21,010 bases of DNA from CAZJGG01 sp964545475 (lineage in GTDB: Bacteria > Bacillota > Clostridia > Lachnospirales > JAISER01): assembly GCA_964545475.1 (NCBI GenBank), contig CAZJGG010000054.1, positions 1 through 21,010 on the forward strand. The letters run 5' to 3'. The notes beneath the pieces are model-generated. The model worked only from the letters and a program-made list of their open reading frames with translations, searched no databases and was not told where the DNA came from. This document shows, in pieces, positions 1 through 8,854 of the stretch. A program made the position numbers and the translations under genes. Every line of letters starts with the position of its first letter. Within the stretch, counting starts at the first letter, position 1.

Positions 1-66
1 CTGTTATTGACACAAATTGTAATAAAATAAGCGCCGTTTTGGCTGTAATCATATCTATTTGAACTA

Positions 67-2301
67 TTATTTTTCAGCCAGTTTATAAGCGGAAACGCTC
101 TGACTGAAATTGCCAGAAAGCTTTGATAAGTCCTCTGCGGAAGCGGAAACTTTTTTTGCCATTTCAGTATTTTCTTTAGCAATATTGTAAACTCTTATGA
201 TGTCGGAATCCATTACTTTTATGCTTCCTTCTTGGCTTAAGGATTCTTCCGCAACTTGCCCCATAAGTTCATTAATGCCGGAAATATGTTCAACAACTTT
301 GTAAAGAGTTTGGGCTGTTTGGTTAGCAATTCGAGTACCTTCTTGGACTCTTTCAACACTGCTGCTAATAAGCTCGGTGGTTTCGGAAGCGGCCTTCTGG
401 CTTCTGCCAGCAAGGTTTCTTACTTCCTCTGCAACAACTGCAAAGCCTTTTCCGTGGACGCCGGCTCTTGCGGCCTCAACAGCGGCGTTAAGCGCAAGCA
501 AATTGGTTTGGAATGCAATGTCGTCTATAACTTTAATTATGTGGGATATGCTTTGGGAGGCTTCGTTAATACCTTTCATTGCATTAAGCATAGATTCCAT
601 TTCGCTGTTGCCCATGGTGGCTTCATTCTTTGCTTCAAATGCAAGGTTGTTAGCCTCTGTTGTGTGCAGTGAATTACGTTTTGTCTGCTCTGAGATGTTT
701 TGGATTATGTTTAATATGTTGTCAATTGCAATTTCCTGTTCGGTAGTACCTTGAGAAAGCGACATATTAAGCTCTGAAATTTGTAAAGCGCCGGAAGCAG
801 TATATGTGGCTGTTTCGTTAATTTGACCAAATACTGAATTAAGCGATTCTATTATATTGTTTAGGGATTTTTTAATTGGAGCAAAATCTCCAATATAGTC
901 CCTATGTATTGATACGTCAAAGTTCTTATTAGACATTTTATCAAGAGTTTGGGATATTTCACTAATGTAATTGGAAAGAGAGGTTATGGTGGAATTTACA
1001 GCGAATTTCATTTTCATGTATTCACCTTTATAATCCCCCACAATTTTTCTGCTTAAATCACCGTTTGAAAGAGATTCAAGCACGGATATTGTTTCCTCAA
1101 CGGGGGTTATTACCCCTTCTAAAACAGAATTAAGCCCATTTACTAAGTCTGCCCAATTATTATGATATTTTGATGGGTCAATTCTATCAGACAGATTGCC
1201 TGCGTTTGCACCATGTATTAGCTTTTTAACATCCCCTGAAACCCCTTGTAGGTTGTCTTTAAGTTTATCAACTGCTTCATTTAAAATGACTTTTTTACCG
1301 TTGTGCTTTGTTATTTCAACGTCGAAATTACCTTCCGCAAAACCATTAATACAGCCTATTATATCAATTATATCGGAAGTAAATCCGTCTACAAGAGCAT
1401 TAGTGCTTAAAACAAGCTTTTCATAACCGCCGCTAAATTTATTACTGTTAATTCTGGCTTCAACATCGCCGCCTATATGAATTTCGTCAGACATGGTATT
1501 TATATCGCTAATTAGCTGTCTTAAATTTTCTGCAACAATATCAAGAGTGTTTGCCAAAACACTAATTTCGTCACTATGGTTAGTTCTGATATTAAGGTCA
1601 AGGCGGCCTGCGGCAATTCCTGAGGCAGCATCAATTAATCGTCTGATTGGTTTGTTAATGCTGTTGGTTATAATTATAACAAAAATAATAGACAAAATAA
1701 GCATTACTACTGTCATTAACACCGATACAACAAGAGATGAATACATTGCTTTAGTATTTTCCTGTGAAGCTGTATTCAATTTATTTACGGAGTCTTTGTT
1801 TGACATATCCATTGCCATAACAATTTTATTTTGCAATACAGCCCCGGTGTTTTCCATTAAGACTTTAGCGCCTTGAATATCCCCCTTTCTGATTAAATCC
1901 TCATACTTCTGACAAAATTCAAAATAACTTCCAATATTTTGCCCATTTTCTGCAAAGGCTTTTATTTCATCTTCTTCCGTAAGCAAAGCCCCGTATCTTT
2001 GGGCAACAACGCCAACTTCCGATTGCAAATCTTTAATTTTTGATGAAATTTCTTGTACCTTTTGTTTATCGTCTGCATAAATTAATAAATTCTCTAGCTG
2101 AATCTGAATGTTAAACATATGCGAGGCAGCATCAATTGTTTCAATTAGCTTCTTATTATTAGATTCAATGCCATTAGAGTATGTTTTGTCGGAATTATAT
2201 AAATTGATTATCCCAACAAAATTCATTAAAATCGCCACAATTAAAAAAGTTAAAAATGCAAGTCTAAGTTTTGTACTAATCTTTACGTGCTCTAGATCCA
2301 T
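67..2301 (-). CDS. Methyl-accepting chemotaxis protein with multiple HAMP repeats
   Basis: Membrane chemoreceptor of 744 residues that would pass ligand signals to CheA/CheW. The order seen is: short cytoplasmic N-terminus; TM1 at about 13-35; a helical extracytoplasmic sensor (about 36-187, 4-helix-bundle type); TM2 at about 188-212; a canonical HAMP from P218; then at least four further HAMP-like segments, recognisable by recurring GN/GD-[FL] turns (near FAEGNFDVEI, NAGNLSDRI, LSNGDLSRKI, MSNKNFDVSI). The signalling hairpin tip is at about 591-630 with the highly conserved core AFQTNLLALNAAVEAARAG and GFAVVAEEVRNLA. There is no CheR-binding pentapeptide at the C-terminus (ends KLAEK). The ATG at 2301 is the only usable start because an in-frame TAG lies 21 nt upstream, but its Shine-Dalgarno is poor (GGGGGA lies about 20 nt away). 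The gene stands alone; no che genes are in the window, and the ligand cannot be told. No terminator is visible in the 66 bases beyond its stop. Confidence 0.96.
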   Translation of the reverse strand: MDLEHVKISTKLRLAFLTFLIVAILMNFVGIINLYNSDKTYSNGIESNNKKLIETIDAASHMFNIQIQLENLLIYADDKQKVQEISSKIKDLQSEVGVVAQRYGALLTEEDEIKAFAENGQNIGSYFEFCQKYEDLIRKGDIQGAKVLMENTGAVLQNKIVMAMDMSNKDSVNKLNTASQENTKAMYSSLVVSVLMTVVMLILSIIFVIIITNSINKPIRRLIDAASGIAAGRLDLNIRTNHSDEISVLANTLDIVAENLRQLISDINTMSDEIHIGGDVEARINSNKFSGGYEKLVLSTNALVDGFTSDIIDIIGCINGFAEGNFDVEITKHNGKKVILNEAVDKLKDNLQGVSGDVKKLIHGANAGNLSDRIDPSKYHNNWADLVNGLNSVLEGVITPVEETISVLESLSNGDLSRKIVGDYKGEYMKMKFAVNSTITSLSNYISEISQTLDKMSNKNFDVSIHRDYIGDFAPIKKSLNNIIESLNSVFGQINETATYTASGALQISELNMSLSQGTTEQEIAIDNILNIIQNISEQTKRNSLHTTEANNLAFEAKNEATMGNSEMESMLNAMKGINEASQSISHIIKVIDDIAFQTNLLALNAAVEAARAGVHGKGFAVVAEEVRNLAGRSQKAASETTELISSSVERVQEGTRIANQTAQTLYKVVEHISGINELMGQVAEESLSQEGSIKVMDSDIIRVYNIAKENTEMAKKVSASAEDLSKLSGNFSQSVSAYKLAEK

Positions 2302-2372
2302 ATTTTCGCTGATATTCAGCTATCCCCCTTTTATAATTAGACTTTGCCAAAAGCCTATAATTTGGTAATTGA

Positions 2373-2401
2373 ATTCTAACATACTAAAACTAAACTATCA
2401 A
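2373..2401 (-). promoter_or_regulatory. Promoter of the chemoreceptor gene
   Basis: On the minus strand, TTGATA (2401-2396) is followed by a 17-bp spacer and TAGAAT (2378-2373), preceded by an extended -10 TG. This matches the vegetative sigma consensus well and gives a leader of about 65 nt before the ATG at 2301. No flagellar-type (TAAA/CCGATAT) sigma site was seen, although many chemoreceptor genes use one. Predicted by eye. Confidence 0.6.
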
Positions 2402-2423
2402 TGTTTTTAAAAAAATCATATTC

Positions 2424-2452
2424 TTTTCAAATGTATATTTTTATGATATTAT
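2424..2452 (+). promoter_or_regulatory. Promoter of the radical SAM-to-VOC gene run
   Basis: TTTTCA (2424-2429), 17-bp spacer, TATTAT (2447-2452) with an extended -10 TG at 2444-2445. It lies 50 nt upstream of the radical SAM start and diverges from the chemoreceptor promoter. The -35 is weak (4 of 6), which the extended -10 may offset. Prediction only. Confidence 0.45.
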
Positions 2453-2502
2453 TTGTAGTAGTCTCAAATTTAAGAACTAAGCGTTTACGAGGAGTTTAAG
2501 AA

Positions 2503-4134
2503 ATGAATACGTTACTCATCGCTGTTCATGCAAAATATTTCCATACCTCCTTGGGGTTAAGAAATATAAAGGAATATTGCGGAAAATACAAAGAACATAT
2601 GAAAATTTTGGAATTTACTATAAACCAGCAACTTGATTATATTATATCTATAATTTATAAAGAAAAGCCGGATTTAATTTGTTTTTCTGCGTATATTTGG
2701 AACATTGAAATGGTTGTTGATATAATTAAGTGCTTAAAAGTAATTTTGCCAAATGTAGTTGTAGTGCTTGGAGGACCGGAAGCCACATTTAACACGGAAG
2801 TTTCTCTTCAAAACTGCGATGTTTTAGTTAAGGGAGAAGGAGAAGCCAGCTTTTTAAAAATAATGGAGTATTTTATAGAAAATAAAGGAGAGCTAAAAAG
2901 CATTTATCAGCAGGAAGAGCAAGAACAACTGCCTCTGGATTTAATCCCATTTGCTTATGCTAATGAAGATATGAATGCTTTAAAAAATAAAATTATTTAC
3001 TATGAAACATCAAGGGGTTGTCCGTTTAACTGCAAGTACTGTCTTTCCGGAGAAACAACCGCAAGGTATTTAGGCATAGATAGGTGTCTTGATGAAATTT
3101 CATTTTTTATAAAACATAGGGTTAAACAGGTTAAATTTGTAGACAGAACTTTTAACGCTAATAAAAAACACGCATTGCAAATTTTTAAGCATATTATTGA
3201 AAACCAAAACGGGTTTACAAATTTTCACTTTGAAATTGCTGCAGATTTACTTGATGATGAAATGTTCTCTGTTTTAGAAAAAGCACCTAAAGGCCTTATT
3301 CAGTTTGAAATTGGTGTGCAGTCATTAAATTTGCAAACACTTAACGAAGTAAGCCGTAAAACAGATTTGGACAAGCTGTTTACAAATGTTAATAAATTAC
3401 AGAACCAAACAAATATTCACAGTCATCTTGACCTTATAGCAGGCCTTCCTTTAGAAGATTTTAACAAGTTCAAAATTTCATTTAATTCTGTTTATTCTCT
3501 TGAACCTGACCAGCTTCAACTTGGTTTCTTAAAGGTTTTGCACGGTTCGGTATTAAGAGCCGAAAAAGAGCGATACGGCATTTTGTACAAACCAATGCCG
3601 CCTTATACGGTATTATCCACAAACGAGTTAAGTTACAATGATATTGTAATACTTAAAAGCATTGAAGAATTGGTTGAAATGTATTACAATGCAAATAAAT
3701 GTAAAAACACTATTAAATACTTAATAAACTTTTTTGAATCCCCGTTTGATTTTTATTTAGGCCTTTCAGAGTATTTTGAAGAAAACGGTTACAATGACGT
3801 TTCAGTTGGGAAAATAACGCTTTTTCAAATAATCCATGACTTTTCCAGGCGTTTTGTAAAAGGATTTTCAGAAGAAATTAAAGAATTACTGATTTTTGAT
3901 TTGTTATGTAACGACAGAGTTATTAATTTGCCTGAATTTTTAAAACATGATATAAACAAGCAGGACAGCCTAAAAATTAGACGGTTAAGTGTTGAAAACA
4001 CAAAGAGACAGTATATTTATAAATTTAATTATGACGTCTTAGCTCACAAAAACTGTGGAGAGCTTAAAGAACGGGAAAATTTTGTTCTTTTTAAATACGG
4101 CGAGGAAAATAAACAGGAAGAAGTGCTTTTATGA
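2503..4134 (+). CDS. B12-binding domain radical SAM protein (DUF4080 type)
   Basis: A 543-residue cytoplasmic protein. Residues 1-130 form a cobalamin-binding-like Rossmann domain (LGGPEAT at 89-95, KGEGEAS at 110-116), without a clear DxHxxG cobalt-ligand motif. The radical SAM domain follows with the 4Fe-4S-binding C173-x3-C177-x2-C180 in the context TSRGCPFNCKYC. A C-terminal region of about 200 residues fits the DUF4080 extension common in Clostridia. By family it should cleave S-adenosylmethionine to a 5'-deoxyadenosyl radical; the substrate is unknown, and methyl transfer or methylthiolation are both possible. The start at 2503 has GAGGAG 8 nt upstream. The stop overlaps the endonuclease III start by 4 nt (ATGA), so the two are likely translationally coupled. 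That coupling to a DNA-repair gene is suggestive but does not establish a shared function. Confidence 0.92.
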   Translation: MNTLLIAVHAKYFHTSLGLRNIKEYCGKYKEHMKILEFTINQQLDYIISIIYKEKPDLICFSAYIWNIEMVVDIIKCLKVILPNVVVVLGGPEATFNTEVSLQNCDVLVKGEGEASFLKIMEYFIENKGELKSIYQQEEQEQLPLDLIPFAYANEDMNALKNKIIYYETSRGCPFNCKYCLSGETTARYLGIDRCLDEISFFIKHRVKQVKFVDRTFNANKKHALQIFKHIIENQNGFTNFHFEIAADLLDDEMFSVLEKAPKGLIQFEIGVQSLNLQTLNEVSRKTDLDKLFTNVNKLQNQTNIHSHLDLIAGLPLEDFNKFKISFNSVYSLEPDQLQLGFLKVLHGSVLRAEKERYGILYKPMPPYTVLSTNELSYNDIVILKSIEELVEMYYNANKCKNTIKYLINFFESPFDFYLGLSEYFEENGYNDVSVGKITLFQIIHDFSRRFVKGFSEEIKELLIFDLLCNDRVINLPEFLKHDINKQDSLKIRRLSVENTKRQYIYKFNYDVLAHKNCGELKERENFVLFKYGEENKQEEVLL

Positions 4135-4781
4135 CAAAGCTTCAAAAAAAAGCAAGAGAGGTTATAGCGCTTTTAAATGAGCATTACGCTATTTTTGATA
4201 AATGTTATTTAGATTATAACGAGGAAAAACCGTGGCAGCTTTTAATTGCAACTATTTTAAGCGCCCAAAGCACGGACAAATGCGTAAACGAGGTAACAAA
4301 GGGGCTTTTTGATAAATATAAATCATTGGAGGATTTTGCCGGGGCGAATGTTAAAGAACTTGAAAAAGACGTATTTAAAACTGGATTTTACCATACAAAA
4401 GCTAAAAATATTATTGCTACAAGCCAAATTCTTATTGAAAAATACGGCGGAAACCTTCCCTGCGATATAGACGAGCTTGTAAAGCTTCCGGGGGTTGGCA
4501 GAAAAACTGCTAACGTAATTCGGGGGCATATTTATAAAATACCCAGTATAGTTGTGGATACTCACGTTAAAAGAATTTCTAAAAAGCTTGGGCTTACAAA
4601 GCTTGACGACCCGGACAAAATTGAATTTGATTTAGTTAAAATTTTGCCGGAGGAGAGCTTTATAAGTTATAACACCCATGTAATTGCCCATGGACGGGAA
4701 GTTTGTACCGCTAAAAAGCCAAACTGTGCCGAATGCTTTTTAAGCGGGCATTGCGATTGGTTTACTAAAGGAAAGGAATAA
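4131..4781 (+). CDS. nth: Endonuclease III (DNA glycosylase/AP lyase)
   Basis: Base-excision repair enzyme of 216 residues, close to the usual family length (about 210). It removes oxidised pyrimidines and cleaves at the resulting abasic site. The helix-hairpin-helix is at 119-128 (LPGVGRKTAN) with the catalytic lysine K125. The catalytic aspartate is D143 in VVDTHVKR. The C-terminal 4Fe-4S loop is C192-x6-C199-x2-C202-x5-C208, complete. All signature residues are present, so the gene looks functional. It starts within the stop of the radical SAM gene (ATGA) and ends 3 nt before the next start, placing it in the middle of one transcription unit. Confidence 0.97.
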   Translation: MTKLQKKAREVIALLNEHYAIFDKCYLDYNEEKPWQLLIATILSAQSTDKCVNEVTKGLFDKYKSLEDFAGANVKELEKDVFKTGFYHTKAKNIIATSQILIEKYGGNLPCDIDELVKLPGVGRKTANVIRGHIYKIPSIVVDTHVKRISKKLGLTKLDDPDKIEFDLVKILPEESFISYNTHVIAHGREVCTAKKPNCAECFLSGHCDWFTKGKE

Positions 4782-4784
4782 GAT

Positions 4785-6242
4785 ATGAATAAAATAAAAA
4801 AAGCTGTATTTGCCGTAATAACATCTTGTGTTTTACTAATGGCAGTTTGCCCGGCATATGCAATAACTTATCAGGAACTGGATTCTTCATTAACAGCAGA
4901 GGCGGCAATAATCGCCGAGGTTGAAACCGGGAAAATATTATACAAAAAAAATGAAAACGAGAAAATGTACCCTGCAAGTATTACAAAGGTTTTAACGGCT
5001 TTAGTCGCCCTTGACTATTTATCCCCAGGGGAAATGCTTATTTGCGGAAACGAGGTTAATTCCGTTCCGAATGATTCCAGCAAAGCAGGACATGTATCGG
5101 GGGAAGCAATTATTATGGAAAATGCCATAAGAGGGCTTATTATACCCTCCGGCAACGAAACCGCTTGTGTTGTGGCAAAAGCTGTTGCGCAAAAAGCCCA
5201 GCCTAACGTAACAATGACATATGACCAGGCTGAAAAATTTTTCTGTAATTTAATGAACCAAAAGGCGAAAGATTTAGGGGCACTTAATTCAAATTTTGTT
5301 AATCCTCATGGATATCACAACTCGGAACATTATTCAACGGCGTATGATTTAATGCTTATTGCTAAAGAAGCCATGAAAAAACCGCTTATAAAAGAAATTG
5401 CGGCTGAAAAGCAGTTTGTGGGCAATGGAGCCGGAGAAAACCCTGACCCAAGCTTAAAAACGAAAGTTTATGAATGGAAAACAAGAAACGAGCTTATTGC
5501 AATGGGAGAATACAATTATCCCTATGCCAACGGTATTAAAACAGGGCACACTTTTGATGCCGGCTTTTGCGTGGCATCTTCGGCAGAAAAAGATGGTATT
5601 AACCTTGTTGCAATTGCATTAAAAGCTCCGGACGAAGCCGGGCGGTGGAATTCAAGCAAAAGTATGTTTGAATACGGTTATGAAAATTACGGCTACAGAG
5701 AAGTGCAAGCGGCTGATACAGATATGGGAAAAGTGCTTTTTTCAAACAGCCGCCTTGGAGAAAGCAATGAAATGGAGATTATTGCAAGAGGGGAATTTAC
5801 CGCTTATTTAAGCCAAGAAGAGCTTAATGGCATAACGAAAGAATTTGAGTTTTATGAAGAGTTTTTAACTCCTCCGGAAGAGGAGGAAAAGCAAAAAGAT
5901 GAGAATGATGAAGAAGAAATTGACAAAACTAATTTATTAACGGAGAAAACCTTTATAGCTCCTATTGAAGCGGGAACAGCAATTGGTACGGTAACTTATA
6001 TGCTAAACGGAGAAATATTATATGCTGACGACTTAATTGCAGAAAAAGACATGCTAGAACGAACATTTAAAAGCGATATGAGTTATCACTTTAATAACTT
6101 TAAAAAGAACTTTTTTACTTTAAAAACATTGCTTATTGCAGTCGGTGTAATTGTGGTTATTATAATTGTAATTTTTATAATTAGAATTATAAACAGAAGA
6201 AACCGCCGCCGAAGCGTTTATACATTTAGAAAACGATATTAA
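4785..6242 (+). CDS. D-alanyl-D-alanine carboxypeptidase (penicillin-binding protein, DacF/PBP5-like)
   Basis: A serine peptidase of 485 residues that trims the terminal D-Ala from peptidoglycan stem peptides. A Sec signal peptide covers about 1-26 (cut after AYA). The three active-site motifs are present: S65-I-T-K68, S122-G-N124 and K252-T-G254. The region after about 300 fits the PBP5 C-terminal beta domain. An acidic, low-complexity linker (EEEEKQKDENDEEE) interrupts it at about 365-380. The C-terminus is a strongly hydrophobic segment (about 445-465) followed by a very basic tail (RRNRRR), so the enzyme is probably held by a true C-terminal transmembrane helix rather than the amphipathic helix of E. 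coli PBP5. Start chosen at 4785 with AAGGAA upstream, 3 nt after the nth stop. Confidence 0.95.
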   Translation: MNKIKKAVFAVITSCVLLMAVCPAYAITYQELDSSLTAEAAIIAEVETGKILYKKNENEKMYPASITKVLTALVALDYLSPGEMLICGNEVNSVPNDSSKAGHVSGEAIIMENAIRGLIIPSGNETACVVAKAVAQKAQPNVTMTYDQAEKFFCNLMNQKAKDLGALNSNFVNPHGYHNSEHYSTAYDLMLIAKEAMKKPLIKEIAAEKQFVGNGAGENPDPSLKTKVYEWKTRNELIAMGEYNYPYANGIKTGHTFDAGFCVASSAEKDGINLVAIALKAPDEAGRWNSSKSMFEYGYENYGYREVQAADTDMGKVLFSNSRLGESNEMEIIARGEFTAYLSQEELNGITKEFEFYEEFLTPPEEEEKQKDENDEEEIDKTNLLTEKTFIAPIEAGTAIGTVTYMLNGEILYADDLIAEKDMLERTFKSDMSYHFNNFKKNFFTLKTLLIAVGVIVVIIIVIFIIRIINRRNRRRSVYTFRKRY

Positions 6243-6259
6243 AATGGAGGTAAACATTA

Positions 6260-8233
6260 ATGAATAATCTTGACAAAAAAACAGTAGACACAATTAGGCT
6301 TTTAGCGGTAGATATGATTCAAAAGGCAAATTCCGGGCATCCCGGCTTGCCTCTTGGCGCTGCTCCAGCTGCTTATACCCTTTTTGCTTATCATTTAAGC
6401 CAAAACCCTAAAAACCCAAAATGGAAAAATCGTGACCGTTTTGTTCTTTCCGCTGGGCATGGCTCTGCACTGCTGTATTCTATGCTTCATATGTTTGGTT
6501 ACGGTATTAGCATTGATGATTTAAAACAGTTTAGGCAATTTAATTCTATTACAACAGGGCACCCGGAATACGGCGTTACTCCCGGCGTGGAAACAACTAC
6601 AGGACCTTTAGGGCAAGGTATTGCCAACGCTGTAGGTATGGCTGTTGCCGAAACAATACTTGGGGCTAAATTTAATAAAGACGGTTACAGCGTTGTTGAC
6701 CATTACACTTACTGTCTTACAGGAGACGGCTGTTTAATGGAGGGGGTTTCTTGTGAAGCGGTTTCCCTTGCAGGTACACTTGGTTTAAACAAGCTTATTC
6801 TTATATACGATTCAAATAACATTACTATAGAGGGAAGCACAGACATTGCTTTTAGCGAAAACGTTCGAGGTCGTTTTGAAGCTTATGGCTGGCATACTAT
6901 ATTAGTCCAAGACGGAAACGACATGGAGGCTATTAACAATGCCATATCAGAAGCAAAAAAATCAACAGACAAGCCTGTATTAATAGAAGTTAAAACAAAA
7001 ATCGGCTATGGTGCGCCGAACAAGGAAGGTAAGTCCTCTGCTCATGGTGAACCTTTAGGTTTTGAGGAAATTAAGCTTTTAAAGAAAAACCTTGAATGGG
7101 AACATGAAGAAAGCTTTTTTGTTCCTGCAGATGTTAAAGAATATATTAATGAAGGTGTTAAATACGGAGCGGTTGCGGAGCAAAAATGGAACGATATGTT
7201 TGAGGAATATTGCCGCAAATTTCCGGAACTAAAAGCGGAATGGGATGTATGGCATTCTGAAAAGCTTTGTGTAGATTTAATAAATGATTCCGAATACTGG
7301 GACTTTGAGAAAAAAGAAATTGCTACAAGATCCGCTTCGGAAATTGTTCTTCAAAAACTTGCAAAAGCAATACCAAACTTAATTGGCGGCTCTGCGGATT
7401 TAGCGCCGTCTATTAAATCCGCTTTAAAAGGCATGGGGGATTATTCAAAGGAAAACCGCCTTGGAAGAAACCTACATTACGGCATAAGAGAATTTGCTAT
7501 GAACGCAATTGCAAACGGAATTGCACTTCACGGCGGTTTAATTAACTTTATTTCCGGTTTTTTCGTTTTCAGTGATTACGTTAAACCTGCTGCAAGAATG
7601 AGCGCATTAATGCAGCTTCCTGTTATTTTTGTTTTCAGCCACGATTCCATCGGAGTAGGGGAGGACGGCCCAACCCACCAGCCTATTGAACAGCTTGCAA
7701 TGCTTCGCTCCATTCCGGGGCTTACAGTTATTCGCCCTTGTGATATAAGCGAAACCCATGCGGCGTATGCCTACGCTTTAACAGAGAAAAAACCATGTGT
7801 AATAGTTTTATCAAGGCAAGATATTCCAAGTGTTGACAATTCCGGCAAAGGGCTTTACAAAGGCGCTTATGTTGTAAAAGATTGCGAAAACCCGGAAATG
7901 CTGTTAATAGCTACAGGCTCGGAAGTTTCCCTTGCGGTTAGCGCAACGGACGCTTTGCTTGAAAAAGGCGTAAAAGCAAGAGTTGTTAGTATGCCGTCTT
8001 GGGAAATCTTTGAAGCCCAATCAAATGAGTATAAGAACGAAGTTTTACCGAAGTCTATATCTAAAAGGCTTGTTATTGAAGCGGCTTCATCTTTCGGCTG
8101 GCACAAATATGCAGGGGATAACGGCAAAATTATGTCAATAGACACTTTTGGGGAATGTGGACCAGGCAAAGAGCTGTTTAAACATTTTGGGTATACAGTT
8201 GAAAACGTTGTTGATATTGCTTTAAAGCTTTAG
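6260..8233 (+). CDS. tkt: Transketolase
   Basis: Complete single-chain transketolase of 657 residues (family usually 650-680). It moves two-carbon units between sugar phosphates in the non-oxidative pentose phosphate pathway, using thiamine diphosphate and a divalent metal. Visible residues: H27 in ANSGHPG, GPLGQG at 115-120, the ThDP/metal motif GDG 155-157 leading to NN at 186-187, the activating glutamate E411 in GIREFAMN, and H461/H473 in SHDSIGVGEDGPTHQP. TGGAGG lies 9 nt upstream of the ATG. It lies 17 nt after the carboxypeptidase and 21 nt before the VOC gene, so it is probably cotranscribed. Its cofactor product route (thiM/E/D) lies about 5 kb downstream as a separate unit. Confidence 0.98.
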   Translation: MNNLDKKTVDTIRLLAVDMIQKANSGHPGLPLGAAPAAYTLFAYHLSQNPKNPKWKNRDRFVLSAGHGSALLYSMLHMFGYGISIDDLKQFRQFNSITTGHPEYGVTPGVETTTGPLGQGIANAVGMAVAETILGAKFNKDGYSVVDHYTYCLTGDGCLMEGVSCEAVSLAGTLGLNKLILIYDSNNITIEGSTDIAFSENVRGRFEAYGWHTILVQDGNDMEAINNAISEAKKSTDKPVLIEVKTKIGYGAPNKEGKSSAHGEPLGFEEIKLLKKNLEWEHEESFFVPADVKEYINEGVKYGAVAEQKWNDMFEEYCRKFPELKAEWDVWHSEKLCVDLINDSEYWDFEKKEIATRSASEIVLQKLAKAIPNLIGGSADLAPSIKSALKGMGDYSKENRLGRNLHYGIREFAMNAIANGIALHGGLINFISGFFVFSDYVKPAARMSALMQLPVIFVFSHDSIGVGEDGPTHQPIEQLAMLRSIPGLTVIRPCDISETHAAYAYALTEKKPCVIVLSRQDIPSVDNSGKGLYKGAYVVKDCENPEMLLIATGSEVSLAVSATDALLEKGVKARVVSMPSWEIFEAQSNEYKNEVLPKSISKRLVIEAASSFGWHKYAGDNGKIMSIDTFGECGPGKELFKHFGYTVENVVDIALKL

Positions 8234-8254
8234 TATAATAAAGGGGGTATTAGC

Positions 8255-8677
8255 ATGGCAGTGCAAGTTTTCCTTAATTTTGACGGTAATTGCCGTGAAG
8301 CAGTAGAATTTTATGCAGATATATTTGGGTGTGAAAAGCCAGTATTTCAAACTTATGGAGATATTCCAAAAGATGTGGGATATCCTCCTTTACCAGAGGA
8401 ACAGCAAAAACTTATCCTCTATACAGATTTGAAAATTGCTGATAGTACAGTTATGTTTTCAGATTGCCCTCCTGTTTATGAATTAATTAAAAGCAACAAC
8501 ATAAATTTGACTGTTGTAGCCAAAGACAAAACGGAAGCTGAACGCTGGTTTAACGGCTTAAAAGAAGGCGGAAGCGTGCACATGGAGCTTCAAACAACAT
8601 TTTTTAGCCCATACTACGGTATGCTCGTGGATAAATTCGGGATTCCGTGGCAAGTGATGTTAAGTCCTGCTGAATAA
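8255..8677 (+). CDS. VOC-superfamily protein, PhnB/3-demethylubiquinone methyltransferase-like fold
   Basis: A 140-residue protein with the PhnB-like glyoxalase/VOC fold: N-terminal LNFDGNCREAVEFYADIFG and C-terminal SPYYGMLVDKFGIPWQV are the typical ends of the family. The biochemical role of this subgroup is largely unknown; the name derived from ubiquinone methyltransferase is historical and should not be read as a function. AAGGGGG lies 8 nt before the ATG at 8255. It is the last gene of the run starting at 2503. Its last codons and stop lie inside a hairpin, and its final 41 bp are duplicated on the other side of the assembly gap. Confidence 0.9.
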   Translation: MAVQVFLNFDGNCREAVEFYADIFGCEKPVFQTYGDIPKDVGYPPLPEEQQKLILYTDLKIADSTVMFSDCPPVYELIKSNNINLTVVAKDKTEAERWFNGLKEGGSVHMELQTTFFSPYYGMLVDKFGIPWQVMLSPAE

Positions 8678-8691
8678 TTTTATTCAGCAGT
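8637..8691 (+). repeat. Left copy of 55-bp exact repeat flanking the gap
   Basis: These 55 bases are identical to 8792-8846 and abut the run of Ns directly. The repeat covers the last 41 bp of the VOC gene and its hairpin. It is most simply a contig-end overlap left unmerged. Confidence 0.9.
8667..8690 (+). terminator. Hairpin overlapping the VOC stop codon, possible terminator
   Basis: Perfect inverted repeat of 11 bp (CTGCTGAATAA at 8667-8677 against TTATTCAGCAG at 8680-8690) with a two-base centre. It contains the VOC stop codon. The bases that follow (TTACATAAAA, read from the second copy) are not a proper U-tract, so intrinsic termination is uncertain. The hairpin may instead protect the mRNA 3' end. 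Confidence 0.45.
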
Positions 8692-8791
8692 NNNNNNNNN
8701 NNNNNNNNNNNNNNNNNNNNNNNNNNNNNNNNNNNNNNNNNNNNNNNNNNNNNNNNNNNNNNNNNNNNNNNNNNNNNNNNNNNNNNNNNNN
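8692..8791. other. Assembly gap of exactly 100 N
   Basis: One hundred undetermined bases, the conventional filler length for a gap of unknown size. Both sides end in the same 55-bp sequence, so the true distance may be negative (overlap) and the gap empty. A real tandem duplication hidden in the gap cannot be excluded. Confidence 0.97.
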
Positions 8792-8846
8792 TCGGGATTC
8801 CGTGGCAAGTGATGTTAAGTCCTGCTGAATAATTTTATTCAGCAGT
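8792..8846 (+). repeat. Right copy of 55-bp exact repeat, with second copy of hairpin
   Basis: Identical to 8637-8691, including the perfect hairpin (8822-8832 with 8835-8845). If it is a contig overlap, this copy is the true continuation of the VOC gene end and the spacing from VOC stop to gdhA start is about 162 bp. Confidence 0.9.
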
Positions 8847-8854
8847 TACATAAA

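Noticed and set aside
7..28. TTGACA near the window start as a promoter.
   Set aside because: No -10 at 16-18 bp spacing; the nearest TAAAAT is only 10 bp away and no gene follows on that strand.
256..754. Plus-strand open frames within the chemoreceptor region.
   Set aside because: They are antisense shadows of the conserved MCP signalling domain.
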